This document shows, one piece after another, positions 41,005-48,953 of a DNA stretch of 64,000 nt; within the stretch, counting starts at the first letter, position 1; every line of letters begins with the position of its first letter. A model generated the notes under the pieces. It made no database searches, was not told the DNA's origin, and worked only from the letters and a program-made list of their open reading frames with translations. The position numbers were made by a program, and so were the translations under genes. Origin of the DNA: Glycomyces sp. TRM65418 (lineage in GTDB: Bacteria > Actinomycetota > Actinomycetes > Mycobacteriales > Micromonosporaceae); contig NZ_JAJFAX010000010.1 of NCBI RefSeq assembly GCF_019710475.1, forward strand, positions 62,001 to 126,000, read 5' to 3'.

Positions 41005-42002
41005 AAGGCGCGCGGGGCGAAGTGCTCGGCGAGCCGGTCCATCACCGCGTCGACTTCGGGGTCGACGACCTGGTGCTCGGGGTGGGCGTCGTACCAGGCG
41101 ACGACCTCGCGGGCCCCGAGCTTGTACGGGGTGGTGCGCCGGCCGAACTCGGGGACGAGGCGCTTGACCTTGCCGTTGTCGAAGACCATCGAGTGGGCCT
41201 TGTCGCCGAGGAGCCCCGCGCCCCACTGGGGAGCGGCGGCGGCGATGGCCTCGGAGGCGACGTGCACGAGGTTCGGCTCGGCCACCCCGGCGGCGTCGGC
41301 GACGTGGGCGAAGATCTGGTTCCAGGTCGGCGCCTCGTCGCCGGTGATGTGGAAGGCCTCGCCGATCGCGGCCTCCTTGCCGAGGAGGCCGGTGAAGCCG
41401 ACGGCGAAGTCGCGGGCGTGCGTGATCGTCCACAGTGACGTGCCGTCGCCGTGGACGATGACGGGTTTGCCGGCGCGCATGCGGTCCACGACGGTCCAGC
41501 CGCCGTCGAAGGGCAGCATGGTCTCGTCGTAGGTGTGGGAGGGCCGGATGATCGTGGCCGGGAAGTCGGATTCGCGGTAGGCCTGGACGAGCAGTTCCTC
41601 GCAGGCGATCTTGTCGCGCGAGTACTGCCAGTGCGGGTTCTTGAGCGGGGTCGACTCGGTGACGGGCAGGCGCGTGGGCGGGGTCTGGTACGCGCTCGCG
41701 GAGGAGATGAAGAGGTACTGGCCGGTGCGGCCCGCGAACAGGTCGATGTCGCGCTTGACCTGGTCGGGCGTGAAGTTCACCCAGTTGACGACCGCGTCGT
41801 AGGAGGCGTCGCCGAGAGCGGCGCGGACCGAGTCGGGATCGCCGATGTCGCCGGTGACGACCTCGACTCCCGGCGGCAGCGTCCGCTCGCTCGTGCGCCC
41901 CCGATTGAGGACGGTGACGTCGAGGCCTTGGCGGACGGCCTCCCGCACGCACGAGGTGGAGATCCGACCGGTACCGCCGATGAACAGCACGCTGAGGCTC
42001 AC
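41001..42002 (-). CDS. NAD-dependent epimerase/dehydratase family protein
   Basis: A 333-residue SDR of the epimerase class. VLFIGGTGRISTSCVREAVRQG is the nucleotide-binding GGTGxI/x motif at residues 5-26; ISSASAYQ and HWQYSRDKIACEE give the Ser...Tyr-x-x-x-Lys-like region (YSRDK) of extended SDRs. The pattern resembles the NAD-dependent epimerases related to mRNA-binding CSP41 and reductases of secondary metabolism. GTG start with GGAG upstream. Convergent with the AmiE-like gene; its TAG stop is formed by the right end of the inverted-repeat element. Confidence 0.85.
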   Translation of the reverse strand: MSLSVLFIGGTGRISTSCVREAVRQGLDVTVLNRGRTSERTLPPGVEVVTGDIGDPDSVRAALGDASYDAVVNWVNFTPDQVKRDIDLFAGRTGQYLFISSASAYQTPPTRLPVTESTPLKNPHWQYSRDKIACEELLVQAYRESDFPATIIRPSHTYDETMLPFDGGWTVVDRMRAGKPVIVHGDGTSLWTITHARDFAVGFTGLLGKEAAIGEAFHITGDEAPTWNQIFAHVADAAGVAEPNLVHVASEAIAAAAPQWGAGLLGDKAHSMVFDNGKVKRLVPEFGRRTTPYKLGAREVVAWYDAHPEHQVVDPEVDAVMDRLAEHFAPRAF

Positions 42003-42046
42003 CGTGAGCTCCCTTCATTCCCGAAGACAGCCCCACCCTACCTGCG

Positions 42047-42223
42047 TCAGCGTCGGCGCCGGCGGGTCCGCCGGAACGAGCGGTGCTCGCCGCTGAGCAT
42101 GGCCCCGACGACGAATCCGATGCCGCCGAGCACGATGACCAGGAGCACGGCCATGGCATCGCCCATGACGATCGCCAAGGCCAGCAGCATGCCGGCCAGC
42201 ATTCCCACGAATGACGCGCGCAC
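42047..42223 (-). CDS. Orphan DUF2273-like small membrane protein
   Basis: A 58-residue protein not separately visible as a long frame. It reads VRASFVGMLAGMLLALAIVM then DAMAVLLVIVLGGIGFVVGA, two transmembrane helices, followed by LSGEHRSF and an Arg-rich tail. It has the same length and layout as the DUF2273 protein of the Asp23 cluster at 46071-46247 (KASFAGMLAGLLLALAVIT...). AGGAGG is 5 bases before the GTG. It is a paralogue standing alone, 44 bases upstream of the SDR gene, and may associate with the same envelope-stress complex. Confidence 0.8.
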   Translation of the reverse strand: MRASFVGMLAGMLLALAIVMGDAMAVLLVIVLGGIGFVVGAMLSGEHRSFRRTRRRRR

Positions 42224-42340
42224 GGTTCCTCCTCGCAGCCGGGGGCCGCGCCTCGGGCGGCCCGCTCCACTGTGGTTACCCATGTGCGCGTGGCCGAACC
42301 GCACGGCCGCCTTGTCGGTGCCGTCGGGCAGACTTGCGGG

Positions 42341-42982
42341 ATGCGCGAGTTCCTCTCCACGCGAGTCCCCTGGGGCCGTCCCGCCGTCCCCGAGATCCCG
42401 GTGCCGCCGTTCGCGGACGCCGAGGCTCGGGGGCGCTTCACGCGGTTGCTCCAGCTGCACGTGGCGCTCGTGGACGAGGGGACGTCGCTGGCGGCGAAGA
42501 TCCTCGGCGCGGCGCTGACGACCCGCGGCCCGGTCTCGCCGCAGCTCACCGCCTTGGAGCTGGAGGCCGCGATGGCGACGTTCTTCCCGGCCCCGTGGAC
42601 GCCCGCCGTCTTCGCCGAGACGCTCGGGCGGTTCCACTCCCACGCGCCGCGCGCGCTGTCGGACGGACGGTGGAGCTGGGACGTCGACCCGGTGTTCACC
42701 GCGAGCCCGCGCGAGCCGCAGGGCTGGGTGATCGAGCGCAATGAGCGCGGCGGCATCAGCACCCAGGAACTCGAATCCGACGGCGATCTGGTGCTGCTGT
42801 GGATGGAGCACTTTCACCTGTGGCACCCGTTCCCGTACGCGTGGCGCGTGGACGAGGCCGACATGCGGTCGCTCGCCCCGGCGGCGAGGGCCGCCCGGGA
42901 GGTGCACGCCCACGACGCCGCACTGCCCTATCTGGCGAACTGGCGCGCCGAACGCGAAGCGGCCCTGGACGATTCGGCCTGA
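42341..42982 (+). CDS. Hypothetical protein
   Basis: A 213-residue soluble protein rich in Trp and charged residues, without signal or membrane segments. Distinct patches are VALVDEGTSLAAKILGAALT, LEAAMATFFPAPWTPAVFAET, WSWDVDPVF and LWMEHFHLWHPFPYAWRVDEADM. I do not recognise a family. A CAGACT hexamer ends 6 bases before the ATG, which could mean a leaderless transcript; an earlier in-frame start at 42272 is possible. It is divergent from the small DUF2273-like gene and convergent with the AraC regulator. Confidence 0.7.
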   Translation: MREFLSTRVPWGRPAVPEIPVPPFADAEARGRFTRLLQLHVALVDEGTSLAAKILGAALTTRGPVSPQLTALELEAAMATFFPAPWTPAVFAETLGRFHSHAPRALSDGRWSWDVDPVFTASPREPQGWVIERNERGGISTQELESDGDLVLLWMEHFHLWHPFPYAWRVDEADMRSLAPAARAAREVHAHDAALPYLANWRAEREAALDDSA

Positions 42983-43037
42983 CGGCGCGCCTCCGGCGTG
43001 CGGGCACCGGCGCCGGGTGCTCCGGCCCGGCGACCGC

Positions 43038-43904
43038 TCAGGCCGCGCGGGCGCGGAACTCCCTCGGGCTGCGGCCGTGGAGGCGTTTGAAGGCCGTGCT
43101 GAACGCGAACGGATCGGCGTAGCCGACCGTCTTCGCGACGGCGGCCACGGAAAGGTCGGGGTCGGCGAGCAGGTCCTCGGCGAGGCACATCCGCCACTCG
43201 GTGAGGTAGGCGAGCGGCGGTCGGCCCATGACTTCGGTGAAGCGCTTGGCGAAATGGGCCCGCGACACGCCCGCCGCGGCGGCCAGTGCGCCCACGGTCC
43301 AGCGTTCGGCCGGGCGCTCGTGGATCGCCTCCAGCGCGGGCCCGGCCACCGGGTCGAGCGCTCCGCGGTACCAGTCCGGGGCCGCGGCGCCTTGGCGGTC
43401 GAACCAGCAGCTGAGGGTGCAGACGAGCCCCCAGTCGAGGACCCGGTCCACGAGGGACCGCCCGCCGGGCTGATGGCGGCGGGCGAGGGCGTCCTCCAGG
43501 CCTCTGAGCCAGAGGACGTCGTCGACGCGTTCCTCTTCGAGGACGAGCGTCCGGGGGAGGGTCCGCAGCAGGCGTTCGTGCCGGGGGCGGAGCTTCCGGT
43601 AGGCGCCATGGACGAAGGCGGCAGGGTCGAATGCGGCGGGGCCGGAGGCGGCCGGGCCGTGGGGGCCGGCGTCGGCGGCGTCGCTCACGTGGAACGGTTC
43701 GGGGCCGCGGACGATGGCGGTGCTGCCCGCGCGGACCTTGCGCTCGGCGCCGTCCCGGCCGGTGAGCAGGACGTCGCCGCGGACGACGGTGAGCATCGTC
43801 AGCGGCGAGCCGTCGCCGAGGGAGCAGTGCCGGCCGGGTTCCACGCGGTCGACCGCCGCCTCCTCGGCGCGGATGCCGGCGAGCATGTCGCTCAATGGGT
43901 CCAT
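43038..43904 (-). CDS. AraC family transcriptional regulator (cupin sensor)
   Basis: A 288-residue regulator with an N-terminal cupin_6-type effector domain (GRHCSLGDGSPLTMLTVVRGDVLLTG, residues 25-50; RPRHERLLRTLPRTLVLEEE near 120) and C-terminal AraC helix-turn-helix pair (WTVGALAAAAGVSRAHFAKRF and LSVAAVAKTVGYADPFAFSTAFKRLHG). The ATG at 43904 is just before the divergent oxidoreductase gene at 82 bases, the common arrangement in which this AraC type controls its neighbour, often in response to reactive compounds. Confidence 0.9.
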   Translation of the reverse strand: MDPLSDMLAGIRAEEAAVDRVEPGRHCSLGDGSPLTMLTVVRGDVLLTGRDGAERKVRAGSTAIVRGPEPFHVSDAADAGPHGPAASGPAAFDPAAFVHGAYRKLRPRHERLLRTLPRTLVLEEERVDDVLWLRGLEDALARRHQPGGRSLVDRVLDWGLVCTLSCWFDRQGAAAPDWYRGALDPVAGPALEAIHERPAERWTVGALAAAAGVSRAHFAKRFTEVMGRPPLAYLTEWRMCLAEDLLADPDLSVAAVAKTVGYADPFAFSTAFKRLHGRSPREFRARAA

Positions 43905-43945
43905 GCTGGCAAGGATAGACGATCGCAAAGGAAGTTCCGGTTTTC

Positions 43946-43979
43946 GACCATGGTCCGTCCACCGGATCGGCGGTGTACT
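43946..43979 (+). promoter_or_regulatory. Intergenic control region of the AraC/oxidoreductase pair
   Basis: GACCATGGTC (43946-43955) is a perfect 10-bp palindrome. TGTACT (43974-43979) is a -10-like box 6 bases before the ATG at 43986, consistent with a leaderless message. Confidence 0.45.
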
Positions 43980-43985
43980 TGCGGC

Positions 43986-44594
43986 ATGAACGAGATCGCA
44001 CCCACCGCCCTCATCGTCGTCGCCCACCACCGCTCCGATTCGCTGACGGCAGCGGTCGCCGAGCGGGCCGCGAAGCGCCTGGAACTGAACGGCTACCGCG
44101 TCGACCTGCTGGACCTGCACGCCGAGGGCTTCGACCCTCGCAACAGCGTCGCCGACGAGCCCGACTACGGCGACCGCGACAAGCGCTACACCGAAGAGGT
44201 CCACCGCCACATCGCCCGCGTCCACGCCGCCGATCTGATCGTGCCGGTCTTCCCGGTGTGGTGGTTCGGGCTGCCGGCCCTGCTGAAGGGCTGGTTCGAC
44301 CGGGTGTGGAACTACGGGCTCGCCTACGGGCGCCGCCAGTCGCCGATGGCCGGGAAGCGGATGCTCTGGCTCGCCCTGGCCGGGCTCACCGAGGACGACC
44401 CCAATTCGGAGCTCACGCTCACGCTCCTGGAGACGCTGCGCCGCGGCATCTCGGAGTACTGCGACATCCCCGACACCCGCACGGCGGCGCTGTTCGACAG
44501 CGAAGGCCAGCAGCTGACCGGGGCGGAGCGCGACCGGCACTACCGGGAGCTGTTCGCGCGGGCCGACGCGGCGATCGACGCCGCGATGGCCTGA
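43986..44594 (+). CDS. NAD(P)H oxidoreductase, flavodoxin-like fold (MdaB/KefF type)
   Basis: A 202-residue FMN/FAD-dependent NAD(P)H oxidoreductase of the Flavodoxin_2 family. ALIVVAHHRSDSLTAAV is the phosphate-binding loop, ADLIVPVFPVWWFGLPALLKGWFDRVW is the strongly conserved FPxWWxGxPAxLKGWxDRV signature, and FAYG-like GLAYG follows. Relatives reduce quinones or act with potassium-efflux systems. Divergent from the AraC regulator, which probably controls it. Confidence 0.92.
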   Translation: MNEIAPTALIVVAHHRSDSLTAAVAERAAKRLELNGYRVDLLDLHAEGFDPRNSVADEPDYGDRDKRYTEEVHRHIARVHAADLIVPVFPVWWFGLPALLKGWFDRVWNYGLAYGRRQSPMAGKRMLWLALAGLTEDDPNSELTLTLLETLRRGISEYCDIPDTRTAALFDSEGQQLTGAERDRHYRELFARADAAIDAAMA

Positions 44595-44610
44595 CCGTCG
44601 GGGTGGGTCC

Positions 44611-45174
44611 TCAGTGGACGCGTGGCGTGCGGCGGGAGCCGGGGCGGCGCGGGCCGTCCACGAGGACCCGCACGGTGACCTCGCCGTCGGGGAAGGCGGT
44701 CGTGACCGCCTCGTCGAGCGCGCCGGCGGCCTTGACGAGGGACTCGCCGTCGGCCCGGGGGTCGACGTCGGCCCGCAGCTGCACCAGTTGACCCGCGCCG
44801 ACGGGAATGCGCTTGGCGGTGACGTGGTCCACCGGGGCGTTGCGCTCCAGTTCCTCGCACAGGCAGGGGGCGATCGAGCTGACGTCCATGTCGACGCGGT
44901 CGGCCCCGTCCGAGCCGATCGGCACCCGGCTCTCGACGCGGCGCGGAAGGCGCGCGAGCAGCCACCACAGCGCGAGGATCCCGGAGACGAGCGCCACCGC
45001 GCCCGCGGTCCAGGTGAACCAGTCTTCCTCGGCCGCGGCGACGACCGCTCCGGTGTCGAGCCGATCCCACATGCCGACCAGGTCGAAGCGCCAGTCGATC
45101 ACGGTCGCGCCCGCCGCCAGGAGCAGCAGGCCGAGCAGTATCGCGGCGGGCCGGTCGATCGCCAGTGTCCTCAT
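44611..45174 (-). CDS. AmaP-like alkaline-shock membrane anchor protein
   Basis: A 187-residue protein with two transmembrane helices (AAILLGLLLLAAGATVI near residue 10 and GAVALVSGILALWWLLARL near residue 60) and a C-terminal cytoplasmic domain with VTAKRIPVGAGQLVQLRADVDPRADGESLVKAAGALDEAV. This layout, at the end of an Asp23 gene cluster, matches AmaP, which recruits Asp23 proteins to the membrane. It overlaps the upstream gene by 4 bases. Confidence 0.8.
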   Translation of the reverse strand: MRTLAIDRPAAILLGLLLLAAGATVIDWRFDLVGMWDRLDTGAVVAAAEEDWFTWTAGAVALVSGILALWWLLARLPRRVESRVPIGSDGADRVDMDVSSIAPCLCEELERNAPVDHVTAKRIPVGAGQLVQLRADVDPRADGESLVKAAGALDEAVTTAFPDGEVTVRVLVDGPRRPGSRRTPRVH

Positions 45175-45692
45175 CGTGTCCGCTCCTTCGCCTGCACCGA
45201 GACCTCCGGGTCCGTGAGCCCCGAGAGCCGGTCCCCCACCGCTTCGGCGATGCCGGCCACGCCGTTCGGGGCGTCGGGGACGAGCAGGGCCTCCACGTGC
45301 AGGCGTCGCCGGCGCAGGGTGGCGCGGCCGTGGAGCACCCCGGGCGCGCGCTCGGCGGCGTCGGCGGCCATCGCCTCGATCGCCTGCCGCGAGACCCACA
45401 GGTTCGGGTGGCCTTCGGCGCGCCGGTGACTGCGGCGGGCCGGCAGGCACGCGATGACCAGGAACAGCAGGCCGAGGATCGCCGCGGCGATCCCCCCGGC
45501 GACGATCCAGGTCGACGGGCGCGGGTCCTCGAGGAACCCCATCGCTCGGCGCAGCCAGGATTCGTGCGACGTCCAGCCGCGTTCGGCGGCGAAGTGCTGC
45601 CCGGCGAGGACCGCGAGTCCGGCGAGGAGCAGCGCCCCGACGAGGCCGTACCAGGCCACCGCGGGACGGCGGCGGGGGTCGCGCGACGTCAT
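45171..45692 (-). CDS. DUF6286-type membrane protein of the Asp23 cluster
   Basis: A 173-residue protein with two transmembrane segments (WYGLVGALLLAGLAVLAGQ and WIVAGGIAAAILGLLFLVIACLP) and a C-terminal soluble region with LWVSRQAIEAMAADAAERAPGV...RATLRRRRLHVEALLV, a pattern similar to the soluble part of AmaP. The label DUF6286 is from memory of Asp23 neighbourhoods in actinobacteria. ATG overlaps the stop of the upstream Asp23 gene (4 bases), and its own stop overlaps the AmaP-like start. Confidence 0.75.
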   Translation of the reverse strand: MTSRDPRRRPAVAWYGLVGALLLAGLAVLAGQHFAAERGWTSHESWLRRAMGFLEDPRPSTWIVAGGIAAAILGLLFLVIACLPARRSHRRAEGHPNLWVSRQAIEAMAADAAERAPGVLHGRATLRRRRLHVEALLVPDAPNGVAGIAEAVGDRLSGLTDPEVSVQAKERTR

Positions 45693-46078
45693 CGCACCCT
45701 CCGTTCCGGGGCGTCGTCGCCGCCGGTCAAGTGGACGATGACGTCGAGGGCGGCGATCTCGTAGCCGGTGATGCGAGCGGCCTCCTCGCGGACGCGGCGG
45801 GCGAGGTCGCGGGCGGTGGCCGCGGTCGGCCCCGGCCAGCGGACCCCGACGTCGAGGCGGGCCCAGATCCGGCCGTGCCTGACCGAGACGTGGGCGCGCG
45901 GATAGACGTCGCGTCCGAGCAGGCCGGTGCGCGAGGCGCCGCCGGGCGCTCGGCGGGCCGCGCCTTCGATGACGTGCGTGACGGCCGTGTCCTCGATCTC
46001 CAGCGCTCCGCGTTCCTCGGGCGGCCGGTCGGATCCCGCGCCGGGAAGGTCGGCGAGCGCGAACGACTCGTCAGCCAC
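45689..46078 (-). CDS. Asp23/Gls24 family envelope-stress protein
   Basis: A 129-residue protein with the Asp23 core: LEIEDTAVTHVIEGAARRAPG, then AHVSVRHGRIWARLDVGVRWPGP and the helix LARRVREEAARITGYEIAALDVIVHL. Asp23 proteins form envelope-associated complexes that respond to alkaline and wall stress. The GTG start overlaps the DUF2273 stop by 8 bases; its stop overlaps the DUF6286-like start. Confidence 0.85.
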   Translation of the reverse strand: MADESFALADLPGAGSDRPPEERGALEIEDTAVTHVIEGAARRAPGGASRTGLLGRDVYPRAHVSVRHGRIWARLDVGVRWPGPTAATARDLARRVREEAARITGYEIAALDVIVHLTGGDDAPERRVR

Positions 46079-46247
46079 GGCGACCTCGGAACTTGTCGAG
46101 CACGTCGACCTCGCCGCTCATCCGTCCCGCGACCGCGAAGCCGACGGCGCCGAGGACGAGGGCGAGGAGGAAGCCGGTGAAGCCGCCGGTGATGACGGCC
46201 AGCGCCAGCAGCAGGCCGGCCAGCATGCCGGCGAACGATGCTTTCAT
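46071..46247 (-). CDS. DUF2273 small membrane protein
   Basis: A 58-residue protein too short for many ORF callers. It reads MKASFAGMLAGLLLALAVIT then a second helix GFLLALVLGAVGFAVAGRM and a SGEVDVLDKF tail. The two-helix layout and the VLDKFR end are typical of DUF2273 proteins that accompany Asp23. It overlaps both neighbours by a few bases and has a paralogue at 42047-42223. Confidence 0.85.
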   Translation of the reverse strand: MKASFAGMLAGLLLALAVITGGFTGFLLALVLGAVGFAVAGRMSGEVDVLDKFRGRRG

Positions 46248-46564
46248 GATCGGTCCTCGTCTCTCGGTTCGCCCACGTCCTCCACGGTGACGGCCACCGG
46301 CAGGCCGCCCGTGAGCGGCTTGAGGGCCTTCCTGACGGCGGAGGCGGTGCGCTGCATGTCGGCGCCCCAGTGGACGGTTATGTGGACGCCGCAGGCGGCG
46401 TCGTCGAGGCGGAGCCCCGAAATGCGCCGCCCCGGCAGGAACACCGCGATCTCGCCTCGGGGGCCGCCGTGCAGCTCCCGCACTCCCGGTACGGCGAGGA
46501 CGGCGGCGGCGATCCTCTCGGCGCGGTCGGCGAAGTCGCCGGTCTGGGCGGGCACGGGCGTCAC
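46244..46564 (-). CDS. Small conserved protein of the Asp23 cluster, Asp23-like
   Basis: A 106-residue soluble protein. The segment RIAAAVLAVPGVRELHGG...GEIAVFLPGRRISGLRL followed by VHITVHWGADMQRTASAVRKALKPL resembles a reduced Asp23 fold (beta strands, then the helix that in Asp23 reads LAxxVRxxV). GTG start overlaps the upstream Asp23 stop (GTGA), and its stop overlaps the DUF2273 ATG, so it is made with the complex. No enzymatic motif is visible. Confidence 0.75.
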   Translation of the reverse strand: MTPVPAQTGDFADRAERIAAAVLAVPGVRELHGGPRGEIAVFLPGRRISGLRLDDAACGVHITVHWGADMQRTASAVRKALKPLTGGLPVAVTVEDVGEPRDEDRS

Positions 46565-46995
46565 TCCACCCGCGATTCGCCCTCGGACTCGTCCTCGGAC
46601 TCGTCTTCGAGATGGACGTCGTGCACCAGGATGTTGACCTCGGTGACCTCGAGCCCGGTCATGCGCTCGACCGAGTCGACCACGTTGCGCCGCACGCCGG
46701 CGGCGAGGTCGGCGAGCGCGATGCCGTACTCGGCGGTGAAGTCGAGGTCGATCGCGGCCTGGCGTTCGCCGACCTCGACCGAGACGCCCTGGCCGTAGTT
46801 GGTGCGCGAGCCGGGTATGCGCTCGCGGATCGCGCCAACGGTGCGGCTGACGCCGCCGCCGAGGCGGTACACGCCGTCGACCTCGCGAGTCGCGATGCCC
46901 GCGATCTTCGCGACCACCTGGTCGGCGATGGTGGTCTTGCCCTGCTCGCTCGCCAATGCGCCGTCCTGCGCCTTGGTCGCCGCTTTCTCCGTCAT
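46561..46995 (-). CDS. Asp23/Gls24 family envelope-stress protein (first gene of cluster)
   Basis: A 144-residue Asp23 protein. IADQVVAKIAGIATREVDGVYRLGG, then GQGVSVEVGERQAAIDLDFTAEYGIALADLAAGVRRNVVDSVERMTGLEVTEVNILVHDVHL is the complete family pattern (only segments are listed here). An acidic tail rich in Glu-Asp-Ser follows. GGGGGGAT precedes the ATG by 6 bases; an ATG 51 bases upstream is not supported. It heads a six-gene operon: asp23, asp23-like, DUF2273, asp23, DUF6286, amaP. Confidence 0.92.
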   Translation of the reverse strand: MTEKAATKAQDGALASEQGKTTIADQVVAKIAGIATREVDGVYRLGGGVSRTVGAIRERIPGSRTNYGQGVSVEVGERQAAIDLDFTAEYGIALADLAAGVRRNVVDSVERMTGLEVTEVNILVHDVHLEDESEDESEGESRVE

Positions 46996-47046
46996 GTCGA
47001 CATCCCCCCTTGTCCGCCCATAACGATCACACACAAGCGGCATCAT

Positions 47047-47061
47047 GTCACGGAAAGTGAC
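47047..47061. promoter_or_regulatory. Inverted repeat between the Asp23 operon and the CPBP gene
   Basis: GTCAC-GGAAA-GTGAC is a perfect 5+5 inverted repeat 52 bases upstream of the first Asp23 start. It could be an operator for the stress operon; no clear -35/-10 pair was found. Confidence 0.35.
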
Positions 47062-47149
47062 GATAATGCGAAACAGCGGATTCGGCGCCTCGGCGGCGAC
47101 CGGGATCGCGCGACCCCGTCGGGCTCGCGCGCGGTCTAGAATCGCGTAC

Positions 47150-47902
47150 GTGACCCCTCACGGCTCCCGGCGCGCCCTGCCGCCGGTCCTCCTCGCCTCG
47201 CTCCTCGCCCTGGTGTGGCACGCCGTCCTCTTCGCGGGCGCCGAACTCGTTCCAGGGCTGGACGCTCCGCATCTGACGTCCACGCTGGTGACGCTCTGCA
47301 CGCTGCCCGTCCCGCTGCTGGCGGCCGCGGCGCTGGGGAACTGGCGCTCCAGCGGCTTCGCCCCGGATCGCGACCGGCCTCGGGCCGTCGCGGTGACGGT
47401 GCCGCTGTTCCTGGTCAGCCTCGTGTACCTCGTCCCCGGCGGCATCGAGGGCGGCGGCGAGACGCTGCTGCGCATCGCCGTGTTCTGCCTGGTCGTCGGG
47501 CTCAGCGAGGAGAGCCTGTGGCGCGGGGTCGTGCACCGGGTGCTGACCCGGCTCGGCCGCACGCCCGCCGCGGTCTGGGGCGGTGTGCTCTTCGGCCTCG
47601 GCCATGCCCTGTCGGGCCTGTGGTTCGACCGGCCGATCGACGACACGGCCTTCCAGGTGGTGAGCACCGCGGCCTTCGGGTTCTGCTACGCCGCGGTCCG
47701 ATTCGACCTGGCCACGGTCTGGCCGCTCGTGGCCGCGCACGCCGTCTACAACTTCGCGCAGTACGCGAGCCCCGGCGCGGCCCCGTGGCCGGTGCAGCTC
47801 GCGGTCGCCGCGGGCTTCGTCGCCTACGGCGTCTGGCGGCTGCGGCGTCTGGACCGCACGGCCGCCGACGAACGGACCGAACCGGTCCCGCAGCCTTCGT
47901 GA
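47150..47902 (+). CDS. CPBP family intramembrane metalloprotease
   Basis: A 250-residue membrane protein with several hydrophobic helices and the three motifs of the CPBP (type II CAAX-like) protease family: SEESLWRGVV (Glu-Glu-x-x-x-Arg), FGLGHAL (His) and HAVYN (His...Asn). These residues bind zinc inside the membrane. TAGAAT (47137-47142) ends 7 bases before the GTG, so a leaderless transcript starting at this codon is likely; the longer frame to 47045 would include the promoter. Divergent from the Asp23 operon. Confidence 0.88.
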   Translation: MTPHGSRRALPPVLLASLLALVWHAVLFAGAELVPGLDAPHLTSTLVTLCTLPVPLLAAAALGNWRSSGFAPDRDRPRAVAVTVPLFLVSLVYLVPGGIEGGGETLLRIAVFCLVVGLSEESLWRGVVHRVLTRLGRTPAAVWGGVLFGLGHALSGLWFDRPIDDTAFQVVSTAAFGFCYAAVRFDLATVWPLVAAHAVYNFAQYASPGAAPWPVQLAVAAGFVAYGVWRLRRLDRTAADERTEPVPQPS

Positions 47903-47925
47903 CCGACGGAAAGGAGTCCGCCGCC

Positions 47926-48687
47926 ATGGCGATCGAGACGAACGCCCCCGAGCCCGTCGCGGGCCTCGACGAGGCGCCGCGGCTGCAGGCCCGCAATTCC
48001 GCGGCCTTCTGGGCCGCGACGGGCCGCTCCCGCGGGCACGAGGTGATTCGCCGCCGCGGCTTCCTCGCCGTCGTCGGTGACGAGCGTGCGGGCCTGCGCG
48101 TGCTGATCCAGGAACCCGGCCTCGCTGCGGACGAGGTCGACGAGATCGTCGCCATGGCCGGGAACGCCGAAGGCCCGGTGGACGCCGAGGACCCGTTCGG
48201 CGCCACCGATCTCGGCGCGCTGGGCTTGCGGCACTGGCAGATGCCGATCATGGTGCGCCCGGCCGGTCCGGTCGCCGAACCGGCGATGGAGGTGGTCCGG
48301 GCGGAGACGGAGGCCGACGTGCACGCGGCCGAGCGGGCCGTGATCGCGGGTTTCGAGCTGACCCGGTTCGAGCCCCATCGCGGCGGCGAGCTGTTCCCGA
48401 TGGCGCTGCTGGAGGAGCCGGGCGTGGACGTGTTCGTCGCCCGCCTCGACGGCGAGGTGGCCGGGGCGTGCGTCACCGTGGCGGCCAACGGTTTCGCCAG
48501 CCACTACTGGGTCGGGACGCCGCCGGCGTTCCGCTCCCGCGGCGTCGGCCGGGCCGTGATGCTCGGATCCCTCGCCCACCTCGTCGGCCTGCCCGTCACG
48601 CTCACGGCCTCGCGCCTGGGCAGGCCGCTGTACGAATCGCTCGGATTCACCGCCGCCGCGCCGTCGACCTGGTGGTCGTCCCAATAG
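47926..48687 (+). CDS. GNAT family N-acetyltransferase
   Basis: A 253-residue acetyltransferase. The GNAT domain is in the C-terminal half: VDVFVARLDGEVAGACVTVAANGFASHYWVGTPPAFRSRGVGRAVMLGSL contains the R-x-R-G-V-G-R acetyl-CoA loop near residue 205 (shown in part), and YESLGFTAA is the usual C-terminal L/Y-E-x-x-G-F. The N-terminal half is of the type seen in large GNAT proteins of actinobacteria with unknown substrate. AAGGAG is 10 bases before the ATG; 23 bases separate it from the CPBP gene, so they may be cotranscribed. Confidence 0.88.
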   Translation: MAIETNAPEPVAGLDEAPRLQARNSAAFWAATGRSRGHEVIRRRGFLAVVGDERAGLRVLIQEPGLAADEVDEIVAMAGNAEGPVDAEDPFGATDLGALGLRHWQMPIMVRPAGPVAEPAMEVVRAETEADVHAAERAVIAGFELTRFEPHRGGELFPMALLEEPGVDVFVARLDGEVAGACVTVAANGFASHYWVGTPPAFRSRGVGRAVMLGSLAHLVGLPVTLTASRLGRPLYESLGFTAAAPSTWWSSQ

Positions 48688-48695
48688 GACGGGCC

Positions 48696-48850
48696 TCAGG
48701 AGTCCGCGGACTCGATGAGGCCGCGCAGCACACGCGTGAGGACGCGGTCGAACAGCGCCGAGGACCGCCGCGACCGAACGCATCGTGACGGCCGCGAGGC
48801 CGTCGTCGTCGGCGATTCCCATTGCGGCGGCGATCCGGCGAGACTGAACT
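48696..48850 (-). pseudogene. TetR regulator relic with internal deletion
   Basis: Minus-strand translation from about 48843 reads RRIAAAMGIADDDGLAAVTMRSVAAVLGA, the first helices of a TetR DNA-binding domain. In another frame the sequence then continues directly as ALFDRVLTRVLRGLIESADS followed by TGA, which resembles the last residues of a TetR protein (DALFDRVLxRVLxGL). The recognition helix and the whole ligand-binding core are missing, so a deletion with frameshift has joined the two ends. Confidence 0.75.
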
Positions 48851-48953
48851 CGGGTGCGGGCCTCGGCCGCCTCGCCTGGGCCGGTCCCACAGACCGCCCG
48901 CGTCGGATGGGTTCCACGCCGCCCCTTTTCCACGTGGCAACGAGGCCCAGAGC

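Noticed and set aside
40815-41438. Open frame across the inverted-repeat element
   Set aside because: It continues into the antisense of the SDR gene, and no transposase-like motif is present.
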